Assembly (NCBI GenBank): GCA_019084435.1
Contig: JAHRFV010000089.1
Span: 1 to 6,517 of the forward strand
DNA length: 6,517 bases
Source: Dethiosulfatibacter sp.
GTDB taxonomy: Bacteria > Bacillota_A > Clostridia > Tissierellales > Dethiosulfatibacteraceae
Direction of reading: 5' to 3'
The notes beneath the pieces are model-generated. The model did no database searches. It worked only from the letters and a program-made list of their open reading frames with translations, and had not been told where the DNA came from. Made by a program: the position numbers and the translations under genes. Below, piece after piece: positions 6,096-6,517 of the stretch (position 1 is the stretch's first letter; each line of letters begins with the position of its first letter).

Positions 6096-6517
6096 TTATG
6101 CTTGGCTTTGCCTAACTAAGAGGCTGCAGGTCTCCACATGAACACTATGTGGGAACATATCCACTGGCTGTATTTCAACCACTCTGTATCCTCCATCAAG
6201 CAAAATCTTAAGGTCTCTAGCTAAGGTTGATGGGTTGCAGGAAACATACACAACCCTCTCCGGTTTCATTTTAATGATAGTATCTAGAACCGATTTTTCA
6301 CATCCCTTTCTAGGTGGGTCAATAATTACAACGTTCGCATCTATTCCCTGATTATGCAATTTCGGAAAAATTTCTTCAGCTTTTCCGCAGTAGAAGGCAA
6401 AGTTATCTATCTTGTTTTTTCTGGCGTTTTCATTTGCGTCATCAATTGCTTCCTGCACAATCTCGATTCCATAAACATGCTTAGCCTTTTTTGCGGCAGC
6501 AAGTGATATGGTTCCAA
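6096..6517 (-). CDS. rlmD: 23S rRNA (uracil-C5) methyltransferase, RlmD/TrmA family, C-terminal part
   Basis: A SAM-dependent enzyme that makes 5-methyluridine in 23S rRNA. The visible 140 residues are the C-terminal Rossmann domain. Beyond a possible start at 6458 the frame stays open to the window edge and encodes GTISLAAAKKA...VYGIEIVQEAI, the SAM-binding motif I region, so the gene begins outside the window. Further motifs are IIDPPRKGC, then YVSCNPSTLARDL with the catalytic cysteine (codon 6239-6237), and QPVDMFPHSVHVET with the general-base glutamate (codon 6134-6132). All catalytic elements expected in this half are intact. The N-terminal TRAM and iron-sulfur regions that separate RlmD-like from other members are not visible, so the exact target uridine (Bacillota often have an RlmCD with two targets) is uncertain. 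Confidence 0.92.
   Translation of the reverse strand, partial: GTISLAAAKKAKHVYGIEIVQEAIDDANENARKNKIDNFAFYCGKAEEIFPKLHNQGIDANVVIIDPPRKGCEKSVLDTIIKMKPERVVYVSCNPSTLARDLKILLDGGYRVVEIQPVDMFPHSVHVETCSLLVRQSQA

Overview
The window looks like part of a moderately AT-rich Bacillota chromosome, probably a Clostridia-type anaerobe. The grounds are strong AAGGAG or GGTGAT ribosome binding sites, a lysine-rich Ku, two SPII lipoproteins of a clostridial style, a SulP anion transporter and a RlmD/TrmA-type rRNA methyltransferase. This assignment is an inference from protein style; no marker gene fixes the genus. Every genuine gene is on the minus strand, so transcription runs from right to left.

Layout from the right edge (upstream) to the left edge (downstream): the C-terminal part of a 23S rRNA uracil-C5 methyltransferase (6517-6096, cut by the window edge); a small lipoprotein with an FG-GAP-like Asp loop (6046-5528); a SulP permease with a C-terminal STAS domain (about 5436-3649); a large, very AT-rich lipoprotein of unknown function (3589-2123); then ku (2042-1206) and ligD (1171 to the left edge). 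Ku and LigD form a two-gene operon, 34 bp apart, and are the core of bacterial non-homologous end joining. LigD shows an N-terminal 3'-phosphoesterase domain followed by the ATP-dependent ligase domain. A candidate sigma-A promoter with a perfect 12-bp palindrome around its predicted start site precedes ku. The remaining genes have no evident shared role with end joining.

The most unusual part is the left end. Bases 1-102 are an exact reverse complement of 197-298, around a 94-bp unpaired spacer. The plus strand from base 1 reads in frame as LigD (residues 292-358), including 33 residues that follow on correctly from the minus-strand gene. The DNA therefore folds back on itself inside ligD at a 5-base shared word (CCTGT, 197-201). 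The minus-strand reading frame past base 197 is not real LigD sequence, and the second half of ligD is absent. A template-switch or assembly chimera at a contig end is the likeliest explanation; a real inverted duplication that breaks ligD is the alternative. I saw no undescribed defence or mobile system, CRISPR array, tRNA or insertion sequence.
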